In this document: positions 55,600-64,000 of the stretch, piece by piece
Layout: each line of letters opens with the position of its first letter
Numbering within the stretch: the stretch's first letter is position 1
From: Tolypeutes matacus
Taxonomy: Eukaryota; Chordata; Mammalia; Cingulata; Chlamyphoridae
Assembly: GCA_026826555.1 (NCBI GenBank)
Contig: JAKSZT010054335.1
Location: 4,097,092 to 4,161,091, forward strand
Reading direction: 5' to 3'
DNA length: 64,000 bases
Program-made: the position numbers and the translations under genes
The notes under the pieces: generated by a model
Databases searched by the model: none
Seen by the model: the letters and a program-made list of their open reading frames with translations, nothing else
Told to the model about the DNA's origin: nothing

Positions 55600-56164
55600 T
55601 CTCTTATTTTTTTGCAAGAGAAATGAATAGACAGTTCAAAGAACACATTCAAATGGCCAACACAAGAAAAGATGTCCAAACTTAGGAGTTTTGCCAGGGA
55701 GATGCAATCACAGTAACAATGAGCTATCACCTATCACTCCTTTTAATTTTTACTCATCTGATAGGTGAGAAATCCTACCACTGGTGGGTCAGGCAGGGTA
55801 AGGCTCAGTATCACTGGTGGAAATATAAATTAATTCAATCTTTTTAGGAAGCAATCTGACAATATATATTCAGCTTCAAGTACACACTCCCTTTCACTCA
55901 AATCTCACTCCTGGCAACCTTTCCTTTGGGAGACACTGTTGGGTTGGCTTTCTATTCAGCACCCATTGCCCCTTTCCTCTTTCTAACGGAATCCTAGTGT
56001 TCCGCGGGTATCTACTCCTGCCCCTCTTCAGCTCACTCTTCCTCCACCAAATAGGCTCCTCCAAGGAACTGCTGGGTAGGAGGCTGGCTCTTCAGATTTA
56101 CTGGACATCACAATCCTGCCAAGGGGTTTGAGAGGGTCTACCTCCACTTCCTTAGGTGGGTCAG

Positions 56165-57529
56165 ACCTTAACATTTTAATCTGTTTGGCTGAAAAATGGT
56201 TGCTTTTTGAGGTTTTAATGTGCATTTCCCCAATCACTAATTGAACATCTTTTCATATGTTTATTCACGTTTCCTCTCCTACAAAGAGCTTCTTTCCACA
56301 CTTTCATCGCCTCTCTTTAGGCTTGCTAGTGGTCTTCTTATTGAATCTTTGGAGTTCTTTGATAGTCAAAATTAGTTTTTTGTTACGCATTAAAATATCT
56401 TCTACCGGTGAACTACTTGTTTTTTCACCTCTTCAAAATAGTTTCTTTCTACTGTCATTGATAACATTGAACTTTTATGCCCTAAAACTTACCAATCTTC
56501 TCTATATATCATTTGTGTCTTTTTTGCGTCTTAAGTAATCCTTCCCTCCCCATAAATACCTTTATGAGGTCATAAAGATATTTGCTTGTTTTTCTTCTTA
56601 ACACTTAAAAACTTCGCTTTTCACATTTAGGAGGTCTTAAACCCATCTGGATTTTATTTCTGTGTGAGATGTGAGAAAGCAATCTAAGCCTTTATTTTTC
56701 TGTTCGTGAAAGCAAACATCCCAGCACGGTACACTGGCTCGACCCCACCTCCCACTGATTTAGAATGTGTGACCTCTGCAATATAACTGATACATACCTA
56801 GACCAAAGGGACAGGCTAGAGAACCAAAAGACGCCACCTGCCATCTCTGTGCAAATGCCACATTATGCTAATAACCATCTTTATGAAAAAACTGGTTGTG
56901 CAAGGTCACCTTCTCTTCTTCGTCTTGGATTTTCTTGGCCCATTACTCTTCCATATGAATTTTAGGATCAGCTTGTTAATTCTGTGGAAAATCCTATGAA
57001 AACTTTTATCGAATTGTACTGCATTAATACGTTAATTTGGAGCAACTTGCCATCTTTATGTACTAATTTATCTCTCTATTCAATGAAGTTTAAAAATTAC
57101 CTGCATACATATCTCACACTTTTAAAATCAGATTTATTTCTGGGTTTCCTAGTTTTTGTAGCTAATGTAAATGAGATCATTACATTTTGTTTTCTACTTA
57201 GAAGTTACAAGTGCTTAAGAATGCTACTGAACCAGTTTATTGATCCAGTAAACCTTCTAATCATGTAGATTATTTACCTTGGATATCCTAAGATGACTGC
57301 CATATGGGTTTCAAAACATTAATAAATTTCTTCCTGTTTCAATCGTTATACTTAGTTCTTTCCCATGCTGTAGTGGCGAGGGCTGCCAGTACCCAAGGTG
57401 AAGAAGTGGTGAAATGTACTTCTCATGTAACATTTTACCATTAAGGAGAATGTTTACTGTAGGTTTTTGGTAGATGCCTTTATCAGGCTCTCTAGTCACC
57501 TTGGTGCCTCTCTCTCTCCCTCTCCCTCC

Positions 57530-57560
<31 letters not shown>

Positions 57561-57835
57561 CACACACACACACATATATATATACACACACACACATATA
57601 TATTTCCTTTTAAACAGAAATGAGCATAAAATTTTTATCAAAAGCTTTTTATGCATTTGAGATGATGATACCCTTTTTCTCCTTTAACCTGTAATGGTGG
57701 TCAATTCCACGAGAGTTTCTAACGTTAAGCCTCCTTTGCATTTCCTCATCATAATGCATTCTTCACTAAAATGTTGCTGGATATTACTCATATATTATTT
57801 AGGAACTCTGTATCACTGTTTATGAAGTGTTGACT
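56165..57835 (-). mobile_element. Antisense L1 ORF2 fragment
   Basis: Reads as L1 ORF2 in reverse: 'ttttaatgtgcatttcccca' and 'gaacatcttttcatatgttt', then 'atatgaattttaggatcagc ttgttaattctgtgg', 'gtagtggcgagggctgccag', and 'gagatgatgatacccttttt ctcc'. Decayed. A long microsatellite expanded at 57508-57603 inside it. Confidence 0.85.
57508..57603. repeat. Compound microsatellite (CT)n(TA)n(CA)n(TA)n(CA)n(TA)n
   Basis: Six blocks of dinucleotide repeats over about 95 bases. Length is likely variable among individuals. Confidence 0.95.
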
Positions 57836-58475
57836 AAGCCCTTACTTTTTAAGCCAGTTTGAGCTGGGTCTTCTCTTACTTGCAGCAGAAAGGATTCTAA
57901 CTGGCACAATCCTACTGAGATAAGAATAAAAGCACCTGGGCTCCAGAATACATGCACATGCGTGTCCACTACAGCGGGTTTGCTTTGGGGATGGAATTGG
58001 ATAAAACAGCAAATGAAAGCAGCGCCCTCAACAAAAGCCTGTTGAGTACATTATGGTACCTCCTCCCAGTGGACTCTGCAGCCACTGAAAAGGGAGAGTT
58101 AGGGTGAGGGCAAGCTACAACAGCTGACTGGTAGGGATTGGCCAAATTCATTAAGTGACAAAAGTAAAATGCCAAAAAGCATATATAAGGTTACCCTGAT
58201 AAAGAACAATGACCAAAACGTATTTTATCTATGTAGACATACATGAATATGTATCCATGGAGAAAAGTATGGAAGGAAACATACCAGGCTATTAAGATTG
58301 GCTGCCTGGGTGGAAGTGGCAGAGCCGGAGAAAGTCGTTTAAAAAAATATGTCCACAATCAAGAACCGTGTGAATGACGCAATTCCCTTTATGTGCATTT
58401 TTCTCACTCTCTTTCTGTATAGTTAGGCATTTTTACAATAAAGCATTATTTACATAATGATAAAAAGCAAAACTT

Positions 58476-59055
58476 CTGTTTTCATAGTGGATTTTTTACA
58501 AGACACCTGGAACAATGCATTTACTTTTGTCTGAAAATTTCATTTGCGTTCCGGAACACAGCTTTGACTGGACTCTGAAACGCGATGCAGCCCAGCTAAC
58601 TTGATTCCCAGGTGAACTGTTCACGACTGAAGGGTGAGGGAAGATGAGCTGGTTGAACCTCATAGGGCTCAGGCAGGCAGGTCAAGGCAGCACAGACCCT
58701 GTTTTAAGCAGTCGATTCAAAGAAGAAGAAGGGCTGAGGTTCTGTCCACTTCTCGGAGGTGGGGCACACCCAAGGAATAACCCTCCAGGCTGGTTTCTCA
58801 CCACCCCCAAGCCCCAGGCAGGAAACAGAAAACAGGTACCCTCAATGCACTGCCTCGCTCCTGGCATCTTCTCCTCTCCTTGCCTTACAGCAAAGGAACA
58901 GGAGATGGGAGAAGAAAAACTTAAAGAACCCTCAGAGGTAAGGCAATCCAGGTGAAAGGTGACAGGTGGGAATTAGAATACGACCCGGCGATGAGAGCAG
59001 CTGTGGACTACCTGAGGCGCATCCTCTGGCCACCAAAGCCCTTCTCTCTCTAGGG
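58476..59055. other. Unassigned
   Basis: No gene or repeat recognised. Frames at 58644-58955 have no domain. Confidence 0.35.
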
Positions 59056-59247
59056 CAGGGCTTCTTAACCTTTTTGTTCCACGGTCCCCTCTGCCAGTCA
59101 GGTGAAAACCACGGACCACTTACTAAGTCCACCCCATACTGTGTATTGTTTAATAAATACATCACACCGGTGCCAACACATCCCCACAAGAAGAATGGTT
59201 TTTTGAATTTCAATTCAAGCTCAGGGACCCCCGGTTAAGAATCCCTG
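59056..59247. mobile_element. Complete miniature hAT element with terminal repeats
   Basis: Terminal inverted repeats cagggcttcttaacc (59056-59070) and ggttaagaatccctg (59233-59247) match at 14 of 15 positions. An 8-bp target duplication ctctaggg (59048-59055) / ctctaagg (59248-59255) differs at one base. The 192-bp element cannot encode a transposase. Target length and terminal form match hAT superfamily elements (Arthur-like from memory). Confidence 0.85.
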
Positions 59248-59289
59248 CTCTAAGGATTCTTTGCAAGGAAGACCATTTCCCCGGCAAAC

Positions 59290-59500
59290 ATGTGCTGGCA
59301 CCTGCTCTGAGCCAGCATCTTGATTAAACACTGGCGACCCGGCGGCCCCTGCCTTCTAGGAGTGTACAGTCTAGTGAGCGATGCTGACATTTAAACCAAC
59401 GTTTTACGTCCTATAGCAGAAAAATGCATAAAGTGTTATGGGAAAACATGAGAAAAGGGGAAAACGTATTTCGGAATGAAATAAAACAGTACGAGAGCCA
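59290..59500 (-). mobile_element. L2 LINE 3' part, antisense
   Basis: 'gtgctggcacctgctctgag ccagcatc' then 'ctgccttctaggagtgtaca gtctagtgagc' follow the L2 3' reverse complement (gagcacctactatgtgccaggcac; ccctcaaggagctcacagtctag). Confidence 0.6.
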
Positions 59501-59567
59501 CAGGACAGTGTGATTTAAGTCTTCTGAAAGGAACGGTGGCACAAAAGCCTAATACTGTGGAAGTTGT

Positions 59568-59597
59568 GGGGGGGGGGGGGAGAGAGAGAGAGAGAGA
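59568..59597. repeat. G13(AG)n tract
   Basis: Thirteen G followed by eight AG dinucleotides. Confidence 0.95.
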
Positions 59598-59939
59598 AGT
59601 GGGTAAAAACAGGTTGTAGAAGAATTAAAGCTCAGAAAATGCCAGGAAGAGGAAAACTTCAAAAAGAAGGTGCCCGCCCGTTGCTGGGCGCCACTGCCCA
59701 CGCTCGTACCAGCTTCTCCTCTGAGTCCTGCTGTCACTGCCCCCACTGGCCCCCAGAGCAGCCAGGAGCTGGCCGCGGGCACAGGGCTCAGGGCCGGGGC
59801 GGGGTAGGCCTCTTCCCCAGCTCCGGGGCCCTGTGTAGGCGCCTTCCTCCCCCCAGCACACAAGGGGCCTCGAGGTGGAAGGGAACGGGGGATGATTTGC
59901 CCCCCATTTAAACTGAGGCTCTAGAGAGGGTCTGGGCAT

Positions 59940-60420
59940 TTCCATGGAGGTTCCCTGCTGCGCTGAGGACGCTGCACAGAGCCCGGGAGGCACCCCACTA
60001 ACACTCGCCCCTCGCCCACCGCGCACCTGGGCTCTATGACATCCCACTGTCCCCACGGGAACCTGAGAGGTGAAGCGGCAGTGCAGGCTCGCGGGCCAGC
60101 ACCCCAAAGTCGCACATCCCTGCGGCAACCGGAGCCATCAGCCGTCACTGCGACGCTAACCTGCTCCCGCGGGCAGGAGGGCCTCACCCCGGCCCACCCC
60201 AACCATTCCTGCCGACCGCACACAGCGCAGAGTTCTGGGGAAGACGTCTTCTCCCCGTTAGATTTCCCAAAGGTGGGATATGCTGGACACCCCCAACCTG
60301 ACTGTGTCCCCAACAGGGAGCAGAGGCCTCTGCCGCCTGCCGAGCCCGTAAGCCAGGCCGCGCCGGGCGGCAGGCCCCCCGCTTCCCTCGACAGGCAGCC
60401 TCCCCAGGCAGGGGGCTCTG
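59940..60420. promoter_or_regulatory. CpG-dense stretch, island-like
   Basis: I counted close to 38 CpG in about 480 bases with GC near 65%, an observed/expected ratio of about 0.75 by eye. The adjacent open frames on both strands (59921-60557) lack domains. No promoter elements were identified. Confidence 0.5.
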
Positions 60421-60834
60421 GGCTGAGTGTCATTTCCGTACACCAGGCAGGCTGGCCAAGAGGGACTGGAAGTTTCTCCGGACCCAAGCCTGAACTGTGC
60501 TCCTTAAGCGAGGCCTTCTCTCCCCAGGATGTGGCAACCGAACCAGACCCCTGCTAGTCTGAGTCTCCTCCGAGCTGCAGCTCCTCTTGGTTCCCAGGCC
60601 GGTGGGAGGGGGTGCCGGCGTGGAAGGGCCTGAGCTTGGACGGCAGTCTCGACCAAAACGGCGCAGAAGGCGCGAGCAGAGCCTGGAAGCAGCAGTGACC
60701 GTCCTCTGTCGATTGCAAACCTAAGTCCAAGCAGGGCACAGTTACTCATCCCAACGCCAGACAAGCCCAGTGGCTCCCTGCTCTCTCAAAGGACGCCGAG
60801 GGCTTCTGATTTCCACCTCCTAAGAGGAAGCATC
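60421..60834. other. Unassigned GC-rich stretch
   Basis: No gene or repeat recognised. Confidence 0.35.
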
Positions 60835-61020
60835 CAGAGCCTGGTGCCTTTCTGGGCACAGACAAGACTGGGTCCAGCTCTGACTCCGCCTTCCTTGCCA
60901 AACGACCGTGGGTGACCCACGGCAGGGCTCGGAGTCTCCGTTTTCTCAGCTAGGAAATCGGAACAGCAGCAGCTCCACCTCAGGGCGCCCGTGGGCGCGA
61001 AACCAGACGGAAAAGGAAAC
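60835..61020 (+). mobile_element. MIR SINE
   Basis: 'aagactgggtccagctctga ctccgccttccttgcc' , 'cgaccgtgggtgacccacgg', 'gctcggagtctccgttttct cagctaggaaatcgg' and 'gcagctccacctcagggcgc cc' follow MIR order. CpGs again well retained. Confidence 0.65.
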
Positions 61021-61234
61021 TCCTGCTAATGGCTAGGGTTTCAATGCTTACAACCTAAAGCAAAACTAAAATATGGGGAAGCGGAAGAGGGGACTTTAGA
61101 TGCGACGAGATACGCAGGTGCATCATACGTAAAGATGTTCCCTAAAGACCCTGCATTTTATAGTACGTGCACCTTAGGGCGGTTTTTAAAATGTTAGCAG
61201 GAGTAGAAATGCAGGCCGAGAGCTGTGCACGAAG

Positions 61235-61650
61235 GCTCACTCAGTGACGCTGCCCGAGCCCCGTTCAACCCAGCGGAAGACGCAGACAACTTGAACACCC
61301 AGCAGTAGGTGAACGAGCCACCAAATAAAGGTACTTCCACATGGGACAGTGTTGTCCAGTTATTAGAATTACGTTTTCAGAGGACACTTAATATCCTGAT
61401 AACATGCTCAAAATGAAATGGAAAAAAAAAAAAAAAAAAAAGACAGGTTACGAAACTGTGTGTGGAGCGGAATTCCCATCTGGCAGCTCATTTCTGTACA
61501 AAGCCGAGGGGAAGGAACTCTGTACAGAGCAGTGGGCATCTGGGGGGTTACGCCCGTGTGTAGCGTTTATTTCTCCTTTATGCTTTTCTGTATTTTCCAA
61601 ATGGTCTAAAATGAACATAGATTAGTTCTAGAATCAGAGAAGAAATACAT
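61235..61650 (+). mobile_element. L1 3'-terminal fragment
   Basis: 'gaacacccagcagtaggtga', 'gttgtccagttattagaatt acgttttcagaggac', 'catgctcaaaatg', a poly(A) expansion (61422-61441), and 'tctgtattttccaaatggtc taaaatgaacatag' then 'cagagaagaaat' match an old L1 3' end. Confidence 0.75.
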
Positions 61651-62872
61651 GGTAAAAAGTACCTGCATGCTACCTAGCACCGGTGAGCATCGTGGAAACC
61701 AGCCGTCCCCAGGGTGCTTACTGCACTACCGAAACGGCCGAGACACGGAGAAACCTCTCCCCATGTGTCCTAGAGAAAAGAGAGCCTTTGAACCCAGCCA
61801 CGTGACAGAAAACCGGGAAATTAGGTTTTAAGAATCTCAAAATCCCTGACTAAAAGTCCAAGGAGTCACTTCACCAATCTGATTGGGAAATGAGGAGCCA
61901 GAGGGAAAGAGAGAAAAAGAATTTCAATCCTTAAGGTACAAGAGAAATTTCTCAATTAGAAAGACCTTGTTTTCCAAACAATTCTTCTTATGTGACAATT
62001 CAGGTACTGCCACCTTATTGTTGTTTTCATTATCACCAATTATTTTGTAAAACAGTAAATTGTCTAAAATGTGATGGTGGCTTAGATTTCTGAATTTTAA
62101 CAATGACCAAGTTGAGCTCTAAAGAAAAAGAATATTAAATTCCGTCAGCTGTGATACTTTTACCCCCTGGGATTTTACACTCACATCCTTCCTCTTTTGA
62201 AGGAAAAAAAAAAAAAAAAAGGTTCTGAAATAGAATGTCCTCTTTGATTTTTGGTCTTCATTTCAAAATGCCTGAAGGTTTCTGGAGGGATAATATTAAA
62301 GAAGGCTAGAAAGCGGATTCCTTCGTATCCCAGCGACTTCGCTGTGATGCACCGGGAAGGGGGACATTTAATCCTTGAGGCAGCGTGACATGACAGGGTG
62401 GTGGGCTGAGGTCTGGACCACATGAGGAGGAGAGCCCAGCCCAGGGTCCCCAAGCCTGCGGCCGCTCCGGGTTCATCAGCTCCCTTCAGCGCCTGCTGGC
62501 CCGCTGCTGATCACGTGTCCAGTCAGACGGAGGCCTGGCCGCGCCCATGGGCTCAGGTAGTGGACCTCAGGTACACAAAGAGAGGGTGGAGAAAAGGCGA
62601 GAGGGGCACTCGAAACCCAAGGACAGGGCAGGAAAGGGGCACCAGTGAGAAGGGCCAGCTGATCTCAACCCTGCCTGCAGAGGGGGCGGCGGCAGGTCAG
62701 CAGAGTGTGGGTTTCAGCCAAAGGCTTTTGATCGTGGTACGATGAAGAAGCCAGACTGTGGGAGGTACGTTTATATTCCTAAGAAGCTTTTCAGGATGGG
62801 ACTATCCCTGGCTGCTGGCTTTCGTGAAAACCGCAAAGGCTTTTAGGTATTCATTTCATGAAAACCGGGAAT
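61651..62872. other. Unassigned
   Basis: No gene or confident repeat. A trace of MIR 5' end may lie at 62380-62420. A-run at 62203-62220. Confidence 0.35.
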
Positions 62873-63255
62873 GTTTCCTTCCTTCCTTCCATCCACTGAG
62901 CCATCCCTCCTTCCTTTCTTCCTTCCACTGATCCTGCCCTTCCATCCATCCATCCACTGATCCTGCCTTCCATCCGATCCATCCACTGATCCTTCCTTCC
63001 ATCCCATCCATCCACTGATCCATCCAGCCATCATCCATTCCATCCTTCCTTCATTCCTTCCATCTGTCTGTCCACTGATCCTTCCATCCAGTGATCCTTC
63101 CTTCCTTCCTTCTATCCATCCACTGATCCTTCCTTCCTTCCTTCCATCCATCCATCCATCCATCCATCCATCCATCCATCCATCCATCCATCCATCCANN
63201 NNNNNNNNCCATCCATCCATCCATCCATCCATCCATCCATCCATCCATCCATCCA
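62873..63255. repeat. Compound (CCTT)n/(CCAT)n satellite-like tract with higher-order unit
   Basis: CCTT and CCAT tetranucleotides with the decamer ccactgatcc recurring at least six times from 62916 to 63127, then pure (CCAT)n interrupted by a 10-N gap. Minus-strand frames made of WMDG repeats are translations of this tract, not proteins. Confidence 0.95.
63199..63208. other. Assembly gap, 10 N
   Basis: Gap within pure (CCAT)n, so the true array length is unknown. Confidence 0.95.
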
Positions 63256-63360
63256 GTCTTTACTTAGTGCACCATTCACTGTGCTGGGTGCTAAAGACAT
63301 AAACTGGATCTCCTTAAGGAGATCAGAGTCTGATGAGGAAGACGATGGTGTATGATAGAA
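63256..63360 (-). mobile_element. L2 LINE 3' end, antisense
   Basis: 'cttagtgcaccattcactgt gctgggtgctaaagacataa' and 'ccttaaggagatcagagtct gatgagg' follow the L2 3' reverse complement. Confidence 0.6.
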
Positions 63361-63370
63361 ATGACCCGTG

Positions 63371-63382
63371 ACACCAGGTGGC
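63371..63382 (+). promoter_or_regulatory. Candidate CTCF motif, forward
   Basis: ACACCAGGTGGC matches the CTCF core except for the first base. Weaker than the other two. Confidence 0.4.
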
Positions 63383-63799
63383 CTCTGAATCACAGGGCAT
63401 GAGGACGTCACAGAGGAAGAAACGTACTACTGACAGATCAGGGGATCTTGGCCAGGAGATTTCCTCCCCGCCCCTGATCCCTGCACCCCAGCTTCTTTAA
63501 GACCCTCTTTAAAGGGCGAGTATTCTGGAATGGCTGAACGGTCTGGTAAGGAAGGGATGAAGGAGTTAGGGGCCTGGAAGGCGTCTCCTGGCATTCTGAT
63601 GTGGGAAGAAGAATACTGAGAATGGGATCCTCCTGGGAACAGAATATTTTTCAGCCTCCTTGGCACCCATGGGCAGGACCTATCCTAAACCGGGATGGAG
63701 AGCAGAAACTCCCTCTGGAGGCGGCTAAGAACTGAATTCACTAACGCATCAAGTCTGCCCGCCTCACTTCAGGATTCCCGGGGCCCTTTCCCACGCATT
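63383..63799. other. Unassigned
   Basis: No gene or repeat recognised. Confidence 0.35.
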
Positions 63800-63904
63800 C
63801 TTCCAGTTCCTGCCAACAAGTCTGGGAAATAGATGTGATCATCCCCTTTTGAGGGACACAGACACGGAAGCTAAGAGAAGTACCCATCCAGGCTGCTGGT
63901 TGCA
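63800..63904 (-). mobile_element. MIR SINE fragment, antisense
   Basis: 'tgccaacaagtctgggaaat agatgtgatcatcccctttt gagggacacagacacggaag ctaagagaagtacccatcc' follows MIR in reverse. Confidence 0.65.
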
Positions 63905-64000
63905 GTCACGAAAGGGTTATTAAAATGCAGAGTCCCAAGCTCGACCCTCTGCATCAGAACCTCAGATTTGGGATCCAAATTTGTAATAATCACTGCAGGT
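63905..64000 (+). mobile_element. MER5-type hAT fragment, running off the window
   Basis: 'gttattaaaatgcagagtcc caagctcgaccctctgcatc agaacctcagatttggg' resembles the MER5 middle part. It continues past the window edge. Confidence 0.5.

Larger units (their letters stand above)
55600..58475 (+). mobile_element. Old L1, ORF2 C-terminus to 3' end, split by an antisense L1
   Basis: Left part 55600-55945 ('gcaagagaaatgaatagaca', 'acaatgagctatcacctatc', 'tggtggaaatataaattaat') is L1 ORF2 3' text in sense. Right part from about 57965 to 58475 ('gtacattatggtacctcctc', 'tggactctgcagccactgaa', then 'ggaaacataccaggctatta' and the '3' UTR' to 'tacaataaagcatta') continues it. The intervening 2 kb is mainly an L1 in the opposite direction. 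Confidence 0.8.

Noticed and set aside
59726..59750. A further CTCF-like match on the minus strand (gggccagtgggggcag)
   Set aside because: Differs from the core at the central A, and lies in G-rich low-complexity sequence. Left out of the CTCF pair argument.
62916..63127. Regularly recurring ccactgatcc word, considered as CRISPR-like repeats
   Set aside because: The intervening sequence is not unique but is more tetranucleotide repeat. Mammalian genomic context.
62843..63411. Minus-strand frames of WMDG repeats, resembling a repeat protein
   Set aside because: Direct translation of the (CCAT)n satellite and of N bases.

Overview
The window is mammalian nuclear DNA that looks xenarthran, most likely an armadillo (Dasypus-type) genome. 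The main evidence is many copies of a tRNA-derived SINE whose body reads 'gggaagcggctgtggctcaa ... cagcaaggggggga taaatgaataaa'. I recognise this from memory as the DAS family of armadillos and relatives. The window also holds mammalian-wide MIR, L2, MER5, Tigger and MaLR/MLT1 remnants and many L1 copies. I found no protein-coding gene, exon, rRNA, tRNA gene or CRISPR array that I can defend. Nearly every open frame is short, falls inside a repeat, or is chance coding in GC-rich DNA. The only frames with recognisable protein homology are decayed transposon genes: a Tigger transposase C-terminus near 1.0-1.3 kb, and L1 ORF2 pieces at 4.7-6.6 and 15.6-18.1 kb.

Layout. From 1 to about 24.4 kb the DNA is AT-rich and almost entirely layered retroelements. 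A Tigger1 3' end is split by an antisense LTR. An old L1 3' end is split by a MaLR internal region plus partial LTR, and a younger L1 (4.5-9.2 kb) follows, itself interrupted by SINEs and a solo LTR. Next come an MLT1 LTR (9.4-9.9 kb), a stretch with an RFX-type X-box (10.9 kb), a decayed L1 (about 11.2-14.6 kb) and a longer L1 (about 14.7-20.9 kb) that carries two solo LTRs, a dimeric SINE and a composite SINE. Many insertions are framed by target-site duplications that can be read directly, so their relative order can be worked out.

From about 24.4 kb to the end the character changes. The DNA is GC-richer and mostly single-copy, with sparse ancient MIR/L2/MER5 fragments, only two inserted DAS-type SINEs (37.8 and 44.0 kb), and L1 pieces at 42.0-42.4, 55.6-58.5 and 61.2-61.6 kb. 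This part has CpG-dense stretches (32.2-33.3 kb and 59.9-60.4 kb are the strongest), G-rich tracts that could form quadruplexes (44.5-44.8 kb), three good CTCF-like motifs (26.80, 35.91 and 63.37 kb, the first two convergent), and several AT-rich single-copy blocks with clustered homeodomain or nuclear-receptor-like motifs. It reads like a large intron or an intergenic regulatory domain, but nothing in the sequence identifies the gene it serves.

I did not find a convincing undescribed biological system. The most informative items are the layered insertion chronology of 1-24 kb, two dimeric or composite tRNA-SINE architectures, an intact hAT miniature element with terminal repeats and target duplication (59.06-59.25 kb), the CpG islands without a visible gene, and the CTCF/X-box/nuclear-receptor motif candidates. 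All family names come from memory of consensus sequences and were not checked against a repeat library. Three assembly gaps (21884-21983, 36283-36292, 63199-63208) lie in or next to low-complexity sequence.
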